A stretch of 63,847 nt of DNA from the NCBI GenBank assembly GCA_051960855.1, contig JBQCDV010000155.1, forward strand, positions 1 through 63,847, in the 5' to 3' direction. Shown one piece after another: positions 40,892 through 48,891 of this stretch; position 1 is the stretch's first letter, and every line of letters begins with the position of its first letter. A program made the position numbers and the translations under genes. Source of the stretch: JBQCDV01 sp051960855 (GTDB lineage: Bacteria; Actinomycetota; Actinomycetes; JAJZTN01). The notes under the pieces are model-generated. The model was given only the letters and a program-made list of their open reading frames with translations, did not search any database and was not told the origin of the DNA.

Positions 40892-42391
40892 TCACCACTC
40901 GATGACGCGAATGCCGCAAAGGTCGGCGGCTTGGCGCAGCGCGGGCCGGACGTCCGTCCAGGCCAGCACGGTGTGGTGCGGGAAGCCGCCGGTCACCAGG
41001 CCGGCAACGAACTCCGCTGCCGGAGCCGACAACCGGACGGCCGCGGTGTTGCCCTGGAACCGGTTGGGCTCCGGGATCGACTCTCCTGACGCGATCAGCA
41101 GGCGCAGCCCGGTGGCGCTGTCCGGGTCTGGATCCTCGGTAATCCGAGCCATCACCACAGGGCCGGTCTTGAGCGGGAAGTTGCCCGCGACGCCGATCTT
41201 TCGGTTGCAGTGCACGGACTGGGTCGCCGCCTCAGGGTCGGCGGCGAGCGACGTCGCCGCCGAGCCGCAGTGCCAGACGCGGACGACATTGGCGTCGGCA
41301 TCGAGGTCGACGGTGTCGACGAGATAGGTCGTGCCGCTGCCCAGCGCCTCCAGCAACAGCATGGTCACGGTGCCGTAGACATCGCGCTCGCACGCCGTGG
41401 GGACGCCCTCGTCAGCCAAGCGCGACAGCGCGGAGCAGGGGCAGACACCTAGCTGGGTAGGAAACTCCGGCCAGCAGCGCACCGCGATCCCAGACAGGAC
41501 GTCTGCTGCGCTCCAGCCACGCAGCGCGCTAGTGACTGCGGCGAAACGCCGCACCTGCTCGGGGTCGAGGTCAGCGAGACTCGGCCGGGCCGCCAGCGAG
41601 GCGCTCTGCTCGGCGTCGACGCCGGCGTCCGGCACCGCGCGCGCCAGGTCGAAGGCGTCCTCGACGCCGATCTCGTCCACCTGGAGGCCGAAGACGTCGG
41701 AGAGGACGGCGGCGTCGTACTGGCTGGGGGTGAAGCCGGGAGGGGCGTCCCCGACCAGGCCGATCCGCTTGCCGCGCAGCGAGTCCAAGGCCGGGCGCAC
41801 GGACTCGGAGTCCGCACGCTCGCGCTGCTCCGTCGGAAGGGCCGGCGCCTCGGGAAGCTGGCCGCGCAGCGCAGCCTGCAGCGCCGCCCGCACGTGCGGC
41901 TCGCCCGGGTCGCCGTAGAGTAAGCGCACGGCGCCTCCCGCGCGCACGAGGGCGTGGCCGAAGAGGTTCGCCCCACACAGGGAGTTCAACCAGAGCCGGT
42001 CCCCCACCGGACCGGGCTCGCGGAAGGACCAGAGCAGGACGGGCCGGTCGAGGTCGGAGTAGAGCCGTAGTGCGGGAGTCGCGTCGGAGAAGGACGCGCA
42101 CACGTTGAGGTAGAGCTCGGCATCCGCGCCGACGAACGACGCCGCGGCCTCGACATCCTCCGGCGTCATGACGAGCTCGGTCGGTCCGCTCACCTGCGCG
42201 CCCAAGTCGGTCAGCAGCTGCCGGGCGGCCTCGGCGCGCTCACGTGCGGTCTCAACGGCGAAGGTGGGACGGGCGGTGGCCACCATGACGACGCGGGGAC
42301 CGTCGCCGGCGGCGTTCGGGGAGTGGGTGAGCGACGACGGCGCGCTCGGCACGGTCGCAGCGGCCTCGGCGGGAGTCGTGGGGGCGGTCAT
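40892..42391 (-). CDS. L-fucose/L-arabinose isomerase-fold protein, candidate sulfoquinovose isomerase
   Basis: A 499-residue protein of the FucI/AraA-like family (COG2407 type). Its N-terminal part (about 30-250) has Rossmann-like repeats (LWLNSLCGANLFGHALVRAG, GKRIGLVGDAPPGFTP). The C-terminal catalytic half carries metal-site-type blocks AVRCWPEFPTQLGVCPCSAL and ACERDVYGTVTMLLLEALGS, then KIGVAGNFPLKTGPVVMARI. It has no sequence relation to YihS, the E. coli sulfoquinovose isomerase, but isomerases of this fold have been reported, as I recall, in other sulfoglycolytic pathways. It overlaps the aldolase stop by four bases, so isomerisation of the pathway sugar is its likely job. Confidence 0.8.
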   Translation of the reverse strand: MTAPTTPAEAAATVPSAPSSLTHSPNAAGDGPRVVMVATARPTFAVETARERAEAARQLLTDLGAQVSGPTELVMTPEDVEAAASFVGADAELYLNVCASFSDATPALRLYSDLDRPVLLWSFREPGPVGDRLWLNSLCGANLFGHALVRAGGAVRLLYGDPGEPHVRAALQAALRGQLPEAPALPTEQRERADSESVRPALDSLRGKRIGLVGDAPPGFTPSQYDAAVLSDVFGLQVDEIGVEDAFDLARAVPDAGVDAEQSASLAARPSLADLDPEQVRRFAAVTSALRGWSAADVLSGIAVRCWPEFPTQLGVCPCSALSRLADEGVPTACERDVYGTVTMLLLEALGSGTTYLVDTVDLDADANVVRVWHCGSAATSLAADPEAATQSVHCNRKIGVAGNFPLKTGPVVMARITEDPDPDSATGLRLLIASGESIPEPNRFQGNTAAVRLSAPAAEFVAGLVTGGFPHHTVLAWTDVRPALRQAADLCGIRVIEW

Positions 42392-43320
42392 CGCGCGGAC
42401 ACTGCCTCGTCCACGACCTGGCCGAGCCGCTGCAGCCGCGCGACGGCGTCCTGCTCGAGGGAGGCCCGCACGTCGGGGGCAGCGATGCACGCGCGCCAGA
42501 CCGCACGCCCCGCCAGGAAGCCGGAGGCGCCCGCTTGGATTGCAAGCTGGACGGCTCGGGGGAAGACGTCGTCCTTAACGCCGGAGGAGAGCACGACCCA
42601 GGGTGAGGCGACCGCCTCGGTGATCTGGGCGCACTGGCGCGACACCTCGGCCTCGTCACCCTCACCGTGCAGTGGTACCTCGGCCTTGTACAGGTCCACC
42701 CCGAGGTCGCCGAGCTCACGGGCCGCGGCAAGGATGCCGTCGCCCCAGTCCCAGGCGCGGCCGTCCAGCGGCGGGCGGGAGACGGGCTCGATGATGCTGA
42801 CGAGCCCGGCTGTCTGGCAGCGAGCACGGAAGTCCTCGACCATCGCCGTGCGCTGCTCGGGGTCACCGTCTGGTCGCCAGATGACCAGGAGCTTCGCGGC
42901 GACCGCGCCCTGGGCCGCGTAGTGCTCGAGGTCCACCGCGTCGTCGATGACCGCGTCGCCGACGACCTCCTGCGGTCCGGGGATGAAGTGGTCGGCCGCG
43001 ACGATGAGGCCGCACCCGGGGGCGACGACGCTCTGCTCGAGGGCCTGGTCAAGCACGAACTGCTTGTCGAGCAGGACGGCTGAGGCGTAAGGCGTGAGGA
43101 TGCGGGCGGCCTCGAGCTTGAAGGCAGTGACATCAGCGTCGGGGATGTCGCGCTGCTGCTGCTCGGCGAGCATGCCGCGCAAGGCCTCGCGCTGGTCGAC
43201 GGCCAGCATCGCGAAGGCGCCAGAAGGGCGACGCAGGTCGTCCAGTGAGGCCCGAGAGGTCCGGTCGTGCGCGGGTGCCACGTCGGTCGAGCTGGGGGAA
43301 GCGGTCAGAGGGTCGGGCAC
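42388..43320 (-). CDS. YihT-like 6-deoxy-6-sulfofructose-1-phosphate aldolase
   Basis: A 310-residue class I aldolase strikingly like E. coli YihT: GAFAMLAVDQREALRGML (about 32-49), LIVAADHFIPGPQ, KLLVIWRPDGDPEQR, GLVSIIEPVSRPP, DLYKAEVPLHGEG (Schiff-base lysine in LYKAEVPL, about 205) and GASGFLAGRAVWRA. YihT splits sulfofructose 1-phosphate into DHAP and sulfolactaldehyde. LacD-type tagatose-bisphosphate aldolases are the nearest alternative, but the block order and GFAMLAVDQRE-type start fit YihT best. The GTG at 43320 follows GAGGAGAG and lies inside the kinase gene end. Confidence 0.88.
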   Translation of the reverse strand: MPDPLTASPSSTDVAPAHDRTSRASLDDLRRPSGAFAMLAVDQREALRGMLAEQQQRDIPDADVTAFKLEAARILTPYASAVLLDKQFVLDQALEQSVVAPGCGLIVAADHFIPGPQEVVGDAVIDDAVDLEHYAAQGAVAAKLLVIWRPDGDPEQRTAMVEDFRARCQTAGLVSIIEPVSRPPLDGRAWDWGDGILAAARELGDLGVDLYKAEVPLHGEGDEAEVSRQCAQITEAVASPWVVLSSGVKDDVFPRAVQLAIQAGASGFLAGRAVWRACIAAPDVRASLEQDAVARLQRLGQVVDEAVSAR

Positions 43321-44231
43321 GGTGAGCTCTCCTCGAGGGTCGCGGCCAGGGCAGCCGCCTCGTCGTGAGTGGGGATCCGGGATCGGCCGTCGAGACCGCG
43401 GCAGGACAGGGCGGCGACGGCGTTGGCATAAGCCAGCGCGCGGGGCAACGGCTCGCTCCGCGTCGCGGCTGCGACGAGCGCACCGTGGAAGACGTCGCCC
43501 GCACCGAGGGTGGAGACGATCTCGAGGGAGGCGCCTGGCACCTCGGCCCGCTCACCGGCGGCACTTCGTCCGACCGAGCCGCGGCCCCCGCGAGTGGCGA
43601 CGACGAGTTGGGCGCCGTCATCCAGGCTGCGCGCCAGGGCACTGTCGAGCTCGTCCACTCCGTAGCGCGCCAGCAGCGACTCCTCGGTCGGGACGTCCAG
43701 GGCGACGCCGCGCGGCTGGTACCCGGGGATGGTGTTGCCGCAGTCGACGCTGACCTGAGCGTCGGTGGACACCGCGTGACGCAGTGAGGTGAGAGCCGGC
43801 CAGCCCAGGTGGTCGACGTGGACCCAGCCTGCCGCGGCGAGCAGCTCGGCGACCGGGCCGGTTGCCTCGAGGGCCAGCGGCGGCTGCGGCCGCGTGCAGA
43901 TCGCCCGGGTCCCTCGGCCGCGGTCCACGATGACGACACTGACGCCGGTCTGGGCGCCCTTTCGGCGGGTGACCGCGCTCACCCCGACGCCCTCAGCGAC
44001 GAGGTCGGCGACGAGCCGCTCCCCGATCTCGTCGTCCCCGACCACTCCCACGAAGTGAACGTCGCGGATGCCCAGGCGCGCAGCGGCAACTGCGGCCGTT
44101 GCTGCCGGACCTCCGCCTGCGACGACGATGTCGTCGGCCACGAGCCGCTCGTCGGGAGCGGGGGTGTGGTCCGTCAGGGCGATGGTGTCGAGGGTCGAGA
44201 CCCCGAGGAACACGACCGGGCCCACTGTCAC
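43305..44231 (-). CDS. PfkB-family sugar kinase, candidate sulfofructose kinase (YihV-like)
   Basis: A 308-residue PfkB kinase. VVFLGVSTLDTIALTDHTPA (N-terminal), VVAGGGPAATAAVAAARLGI (about 37-56) and the catalytic STLGAGDVFHGALVAA (anion hole and base aspartate, about 246-261) are present. In the yih pathway YihV phosphorylates sulfofructose at C1 before the YihT-type aldolase; here the two genes overlap by 16 bases. GTG 44231 is chosen for its AAGGA at 8 nt; GTG 44237 and an upstream ATG at 44294 are alternatives. It is the first gene of the operon. Confidence 0.85.
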   Translation of the reverse strand: MTVGPVVFLGVSTLDTIALTDHTPAPDERLVADDIVVAGGGPAATAAVAAARLGIRDVHFVGVVGDDEIGERLVADLVAEGVGVSAVTRRKGAQTGVSVVIVDRGRGTRAICTRPQPPLALEATGPVAELLAAAGWVHVDHLGWPALTSLRHAVSTDAQVSVDCGNTIPGYQPRGVALDVPTEESLLARYGVDELDSALARSLDDGAQLVVATRGGRGSVGRSAAGERAEVPGASLEIVSTLGAGDVFHGALVAAATRSEPLPRALAYANAVAALSCRGLDGRSRIPTHDEAAALAATLEESSPCPTL

Positions 44232-44263
44232 TGTCACCGTCCTTCTGCCGAGCGAATGATGAG

Positions 44264-44306
44264 ACAGTAACAACGAATGTTGGAAAGTCAACACTCTCGC
44301 TACGAT
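44264..44306. promoter_or_regulatory. Divergent promoters and DeoR operator of the sulfosugar locus
   Basis: CAACGAATGTTG (44271-44282) and TGTTG-N6-CAACA (44278-44293) are overlapping dyads built from CAAC/GTTG half-sites. They lie between a minus-strand -10 TACTGT (44269-44264, kinase side) and a plus-strand TACGAT (44301-44306, regulator side), so one repressor could close both promoters. Confidence 0.6.
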
Positions 44307-44397
44307 GAACTTCGGGGTTCACGGCGCAGGCGCGTTGGCACCTCTCGGGAGCGGGCAGCGTGCCACGCTGTCGCGAGAAGGTAGGAGGTCGCGTGCG

Positions 44398-45225
44398 ATG
44401 AGCACCGAGGTGTGGCCCGAGCAGGCCGTGGCCGGCGGCTCGATGCGGTACGACCGCGCGCCCGACCGCCGTGCCCGCATCCTCGAGACGGTGGCGGCGC
44501 ACGGCTTTGTGTCCGTCACTGCCCTGGCCGCAGATCTGGGCGTCTCGGACATGACCATCCGGCGCGACCTTCGACGCCTGTCCGCCGCCGGCGAAGTCCG
44601 CGTCTTCCACGGCGGGGTCAGCCTCCCCCACGCCACCCTGCGAACCTCGGAGTTCGTCTCACGGGCGGAGTCGAATGCCGAGGCCAAGAGCCGCGTCTCG
44701 GAACGGGCAGCACAGCTGGTGCGCGAGGACGACGTCGTAGCTATCGACGCGGGGACGACCGCCTTCGGAGTCGTCACTGCTCTGCCACCGAGCTTCCGCG
44801 GGACTGTCGTCACGCACTCTGTGCCGGCGATCCAGCACCTCCTGCATCGCCCGGACGCCCGGCTGGTGGGGCTCGGCGGCGAGCTGTACCCGCCGAGCCA
44901 GGCCTTTGTCGGCCAAGCGGCCGTCGACCAGGCGCAGCACGTCCGGGTGCGCGTATTGATCCTCGGCGCCGCAGCGGTCGACGCACGCGGCGTCTATGCA
45001 GAGGCCGATGTCGAGCGCAGCGTCAAGCTCGCCCTCATCGACGCCGCCGACGACGTGGTGCTCGTCGTCGACTCGACGAAGTTCACCGCGAGGGCGTCCG
45101 TGCGGCTGTGCGGACTCGAACGCCTCACACACCTCGTCACCGACGCTCCGCCTCCCCCGGCGCTGCGGCGCCAACTGCGTCAGGACGCCGTCGAGGTCAT
45201 CCTCGCGGCGCCCGCCACCGCCTGA
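44398..45225 (+). CDS. DeoR-family repressor of the sulfosugar operon (YihW/CsqR-like position)
   Basis: A 275-residue DeoR regulator. The helix-turn-helix spans about 20-75 (RRARILETVAAHGFVSVTAL, then LGVSDMTIRRDLRRLSAAGE). The sugar-phosphate-sensing domain follows (VAIDAGTTAFGVVTALP, LVGLGGELYPPSQAFVG, VVDSTKFTARASVRLC). The ATG at 44398 follows GTAGGAGG; an in-frame ATG at 44305 would begin inside the -10 region. It is divergent from the kinase, as YihW is linked to the yih operon in E. coli. Confidence 0.92.
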   Translation: MSTEVWPEQAVAGGSMRYDRAPDRRARILETVAAHGFVSVTALAADLGVSDMTIRRDLRRLSAAGEVRVFHGGVSLPHATLRTSEFVSRAESNAEAKSRVSERAAQLVREDDVVAIDAGTTAFGVVTALPPSFRGTVVTHSVPAIQHLLHRPDARLVGLGGELYPPSQAFVGQAAVDQAQHVRVRVLILGAAAVDARGVYAEADVERSVKLALIDAADDVVLVVDSTKFTARASVRLCGLERLTHLVTDAPPPPALRRQLRQDAVEVILAAPATA

Positions 45226-45229
45226 CGCG

Positions 45230-45667
45230 CTACCGCAGGGCGTCGAGCACCTTGTCGATCCGCCGCTGCCTCGTCGCCTCGGACTTGGCCTCAGCGACCT
45301 GTCTCGCGAACTCCTTGCGCTGGCTGTACGAGCGCTGCTCGAAGCCCTCAGTGAGCCCCGCCTCCTGCAGTGCAACGGCGAGCTCCTGCGGGACGTGCAC
45401 CTCGCGCGGCCCTTCCTCGAGGGCAAGCGTCACGGTGACGCGATCACCGGCGGCGAGTCCGGCCGCCTCCCTGTGGGCCTTGGCGAGCGGCAGGAGGACC
45501 CTGCCACCCATCACTCCCGGCGTGCTCTGGTAGCGGTAGCCGTTGACGTCCACCACGACCGGCGGCCGCTTGCCACCGCCGAGCTCGGCAAGGTTGGCCT
45601 CCGGCACCTCGATCCCGGTGTTGTTGCCCAGCCCCAGGACCACGGTCTCGAACGTCGTTGTCGACAT
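45230..45667 (-). CDS. DUF1905/YdeI (OmdA)-like protein
   Basis: A 145-residue protein: a DUF1905 beta domain (about 1-85, TGIEVPEANLAELGGGKRPP, VNGYRYQSTPGVMGGRVLLP) and a C-terminal helical YdeI/OmdA-type tail (SYSQRKEFARQVAEAKSEAT, then RQRRIDKVLDAL). Members are linked to peptide or bacteriocin protection in other bacteria; role here unknown. It is convergent with the DeoR gene, only 4 bp apart. Confidence 0.85.
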   Translation of the reverse strand: MSTTTFETVVLGLGNNTGIEVPEANLAELGGGKRPPVVVDVNGYRYQSTPGVMGGRVLLPLAKAHREAAGLAAGDRVTVTLALEEGPREVHVPQELAVALQEAGLTEGFEQRSYSQRKEFARQVAEAKSEATRQRRIDKVLDALR

Positions 45668-45785
45668 GCTCGCCTCCGTTATCGGCGGGGTGATCCGCTA
45701 CCGCTGGCGACCGATGCTGCCACGTCCTGGGTCGCCCCTGGGCAATCTGTCATCGTGTGCCTAGCACCACGGGAGGGGCGAGGGC

Positions 45786-46508
45786 ATGGCGTTGTCAGCG
45801 GAGGCGATCACCGGGACCTTCCGGGCGATCGACCTCGCGGGCGTCTTCGCCAACGCCGTTCTGGGTGGCGTGCTGGCTCGACGTGAGCGCCTCGACCCCG
45901 TGGGCTTCGCAGCGCTCGCCATCCTCTCGGGGCTCGGGGGCGGACTGCTGCGCGACACCCTGCTGCAGCACGGCACGCCGATCGCGCTGACCGACTACGC
46001 CTACATCCTCACCGCGCTCGCAGGCGCGGTTGTAGCGTTCGCGATGGACCTCGAGGGACGGCTGTGGGACCGGGGCTTCCCCTGGGTCGACGCACTGGCG
46101 CTCGGTTGCTGGGCCTCAGCCGGCGCCCAGAAGACCCTGGGCGTCGGGCTTGGGTGGCTCCCGGCTGTGCTGCTCGGCACCATCACCGCGGTCGGCGGTG
46201 GGGCCGTGCGCGATGTCGTGCTGCGCCGGGTGCCGGCGATCTTCGGTGGCGGCACCACGCTGTACGCCACGTCGGCGCTACTCGCCAGCGGTGTGATGGT
46301 CGCCCTCGACTACGCCGGTCTCGTCACTGTCGGCCTCGTCGCCGCCACCGTCACCGGAGCCGGCCTGACCCTCCTCGCGCGCCACCGGGGCTGGCAGCTG
46401 CCGGAGGCGAACCCCTGGCGCCCAAGCACCGTGCTCGTGAGCAGGCGGGGCCGCCGCCCCAGGCGCGAGCTCCGCCGCCGGCGTCGGCCCACGCGCCGAC
46501 GTTCGTGA
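45786..46508 (+). CDS. TRIC-family (UPF0126) cation channel-like membrane protein
   Basis: A 240-residue membrane protein with seven hydrophobic segments in two repeats. Each repeat holds the pore glycines: ILSGLGGGLLRDTLLQ (about 48-63) and TITAVGGGAVRDVVLRRVPA (about 135-154). The family includes trimeric intracellular cation channels conducting K+. The C-terminal tail is very arginine-rich (RRGRRPRRELRRRRRPT), unusual for the family and probably cytoplasmic. The ATG follows GAGGGGCGAGGG. Confidence 0.88.
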   Translation: MALSAEAITGTFRAIDLAGVFANAVLGGVLARRERLDPVGFAALAILSGLGGGLLRDTLLQHGTPIALTDYAYILTALAGAVVAFAMDLEGRLWDRGFPWVDALALGCWASAGAQKTLGVGLGWLPAVLLGTITAVGGGAVRDVVLRRVPAIFGGGTTLYATSALLASGVMVALDYAGLVTVGLVAATVTGAGLTLLARHRGWQLPEANPWRPSTVLVSRRGRRPRRELRRRRRPTRRRS

Positions 46509-46621
46509 GGAGGTGGTCAAGGCAAGCGGGCCGCCGACGGGACATACCCCTCGTGCCGGACTCCGTCGTCGACTGCCGCGGGCAGACTCAGCCTGACGAC
46601 GCGGAGCCACAAGGAGCTCAG

Positions 46622-47044
46622 ATGACCGAACCCCTCGATCCTGGTCCCTTCTTCCACGGCACGATCGCGGACCTGCAGGTGGGCGACCTGCTGACAGCGG
46701 GGCACCGGTCGAACTACCGGCCTGAGATCGTGATGAACCACGTGTACTTCACGTCCCGGATCGAGGGCGCGGACCTCGCCGCGGAGATCGCCGCTGAGCT
46801 GGCAGGAGGAGCTCGTCTCCCCCGCGTGTACGCGGTCGAACCGACGGGTGACTTCGAGGACGACCCGAACGTCACCGACAAGAAGTTCCCCGGCAACCCG
46901 ACCCGGTCGTTCCGCAGTCAGGCGCCACTGCGCGTCATCGGGGAGGTCACCGACTGGCCGCGGCTGACCCCGGAGGAGCTGCAACTGTGGCGGGAGCGGC
47001 TGCAGGTGCTCCTGTCCAGCGAGGGTGGCGAGATCATCAACTGA
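46622..47044 (+). CDS. arr: Rifampicin ADP-ribosyltransferase
   Basis: A 140-residue Arr enzyme, which inactivates rifamycins by transferring ADP-ribose from NAD. Family blocks are nearly continuous: FFHGTIADLQVGDLLTAGHR (about 10-29), NHVYFTSRIEGADLAAEIAA, VYAVEPTGDFEDDPNVTDKK (about 76-95) and FPGNPTRSFRSQAPLRVIGE. The length is standard. Arr genes are common in environmental actinomycetes, so this is probably intrinsic; no mobile element flanks it. The ATG follows AAGGAGCTCAG. Confidence 0.96.
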   Translation: MTEPLDPGPFFHGTIADLQVGDLLTAGHRSNYRPEIVMNHVYFTSRIEGADLAAEIAAELAGGARLPRVYAVEPTGDFEDDPNVTDKKFPGNPTRSFRSQAPLRVIGEVTDWPRLTPEELQLWRERLQVLLSSEGGEIIN

Positions 47045-47066
47045 CCACGCGACAAGCCCGCCAAGG

Positions 47067-48257
47067 TCAGATGCAGCAGCAGCACACCGAGTCACCCGTC
47101 ATCGAGCTGCAGCACGAGCTCAGACAGCAGTCGCAGGCGCACAGCTCGCAGCAGCAGCAGGGGCTCGGCCCCACGCTGCGATAACGGCGCCGGTAGCCAT
47201 ACGGCGGCGGGTAGCCGCCGTAGCCGGGGTCGTAGCCAGGCGGGTAGTAGCCACCGCGGCGGCGCCGTCGGGGCGGCTGACCAAACACCCCGAGCAGAGC
47301 CGTCACCAGCACCACGGCGACACTGCCGACTGGCACCCGGGGCCGCGGCACCGAGGCATGCCGACGGTCGTGACCCGCCTCCAGCTGACCGTCGTGCCCG
47401 GCCTCCGCCCGCTGCGGATCCACCGGCTGACGCTGTCGCACCGCAGCCGACAGCACCGGTCCGAGCAGGACGTCCACCAGCGCGGAGTCTCGGAACTCCA
47501 CCCCGTGCAGCGCCTCGACGACCTCCGCCCGCAGCGCCTCGGCCAGCTCCGCAGCGGCGGTGGCCGACGTGCCCGTCGCGACCAACGGGTTGAAGTGCCC
47601 CGACGCCACGTCCTCGACGACGTCGTCGATGGCGTCACAAAGATGGACCAGACGGCCGAAGGCGTCGCCCGCCCGTCGCAGCGCGTCGGCATTCGGCGCC
47701 AAACCGGCGACGACCGCGGTGTGGGCGAAGAGCTCGCCGACGGCCGCACCGGTGGGCGCGAGCAACTCCTCGAGGGTGGCCTCCGTGCGCCGCTCGACCT
47801 CGAGCGCCCCAGCGGCCGCCAGATCCAGAACGTCGTCAGCGAGCGCCACGTCCGCCGCCATGCGGGCGCCGTCCCGCCGGAAGCGATCTCCGGACCGCCC
47901 GGCCACGCCGCGGGCGCCGCGTGGCAGGTCGCCGTCAGCCAACTTGTCGGCCAGCCCCGCGGCCCCCGACAGCAAAGCGCCCGCGGCGGCTAGCTGAGCA
48001 CCAGCCGAGTCGGAGGCGATGACGCTGGCGGGAAGGAAGCCGCGCAGCGGACACGGACCGGCGTCGCTGCGTGGGAGGGGGCCCTGCTGTGCCTCCACGA
48101 GCACGGACAACAGGAGGACGTCGTAGCCGGTCAGGCAGCGCGCCAGCTGGCCGGAGCCGTCCCGCAGCGTCAGGCACAATCCGCACAAGTGCGCTCGCCA
48201 CCGCTCGTGGAGCTCGTCGGTGAACTGGTGGCGGCACGGCCGCAGCAGACCTCGCAT
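47067..48257 (-). CDS. DUF5685 family protein with cysteine-rich tail
   Basis: A 396-residue protein. It opens LLRPCRHQFTDELHERWRAH and CGLCLTLRDGSG (about 4-40), with cysteines suited to metal binding, and has a long helical middle with acidic pairs (LVHLCDAIDDVVEDVASGHF, about 215-234). It then has a membrane segment (GSVAVVLVTALLGVFG), a Tyr/Pro/Gly-rich stretch and a C-terminal tail with 14 cysteines in 30 residues (CCCCELCACDCC and onwards). Function unknown; the acidic helices resemble a prenyl-synthase-like fold. ATG 48257 is preferred; GTG 48275 is possible, and the frame upstream is a cupin remnant. Confidence 0.8.
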   Translation of the reverse strand: MRGLLRPCRHQFTDELHERWRAHLCGLCLTLRDGSGQLARCLTGYDVLLLSVLVEAQQGPLPRSDAGPCPLRGFLPASVIASDSAGAQLAAAGALLSGAAGLADKLADGDLPRGARGVAGRSGDRFRRDGARMAADVALADDVLDLAAAGALEVERRTEATLEELLAPTGAAVGELFAHTAVVAGLAPNADALRRAGDAFGRLVHLCDAIDDVVEDVASGHFNPLVATGTSATAAAELAEALRAEVVEALHGVEFRDSALVDVLLGPVLSAAVRQRQPVDPQRAEAGHDGQLEAGHDRRHASVPRPRVPVGSVAVVLVTALLGVFGQPPRRRRRGGYYPPGYDPGYGGYPPPYGYRRRYRSVGPSPCCCCELCACDCCLSSCCSSMTGDSVCCCCI

Positions 48258-48326
48258 GGCACGGCCCTGCCCCACGACGCACGACGCAAGCGCACTGCGT
48301 CCGAAAGGCGCCGGCCGTGCAGGGTC

Positions 48327-48500
48327 ACGAGGCGGAAGGGTGCGGTCGGAAGCCGCGCGACCGGTCGTGACGAAGAACTCCTTGAGCGCGCCGGGAACCG
48401 CGATGCCGAGCAGCGTGGACGCCTCCGAGTCGACGCGAAAGGTGTGCGGCAGCCCCCGGGGCGCCCAGACGAAGGCGCTGGTCCCCGCGGCTTCGGCTAC
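48327..48500 (-). pseudogene. Truncated cupin-domain remnant
   Basis: The minus strand reads AFVWAPRGLPHTFRVDSEAS, then TLLGIAVPGALKEFFVTTGR and TLPP, a clear C-terminal cupin segment (PRGxPHTF metal/ligand motif). There is no start codon and no recognisable N-terminal half upstream, and its frame runs without a stop into the DUF5685 gene. It is best read as the 3' end of a decayed cupin gene. Confidence 0.65.
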
Positions 48501-48891
48501 CGCTTCCGGCTTACTGCCGCTGCTCGCGCGGACATTTGCGGTCGCACGACAGCCAGAAGTGCACCCGCGAGCAGTGCACCCGCCTCAACCGCACCCCATC
48601 AGCACCTGACGAGCCAGACCCAGGAGGGGCAGCAGGAGACCGTCGAGCGGTCCCTCACGCTGGGCGCCTCGCGCCTCGACGTCGGGCAGCGGCGTCAGGC
48701 AGAGACGCCGAGGGGGCCGCAGGCACCGGGCTCCGGTAACTGCGGCCCCTTGGCGGAGGAGCGATCTGTTGCGCTGCAAGCGCTACGCGCGCGGCCCGAA
48801 CGGCGAGGTCCTGGTCGGGCGCCGTTCGTCACTCAGGGTGTCGAGCAGCTCACGCAACCCCCATGACGTTGCCTGCTCGCCACAGAGGGGG
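48501..48891. other. Non-coding stretch with one hairpin
   Basis: No gene is convincing here. The frames are arginine/proline-rich shadows. GGGGCCGCAG (48713-48722) and CTGCGGCCCC (48740-48749) form a perfect 10-bp stem with a 17-nt loop and may terminate the YceI gene, whose stop is at 48892. Confidence 0.5.

Noticed and set aside
40892..44231. L-fucose catabolic operon (FucI, FucK, FucA)
   Set aside because: The aldolase beside the FucI-fold protein is YihT-like and not FucA-like; the FucA-like and FucU-like genes are in another locus under another regulator.
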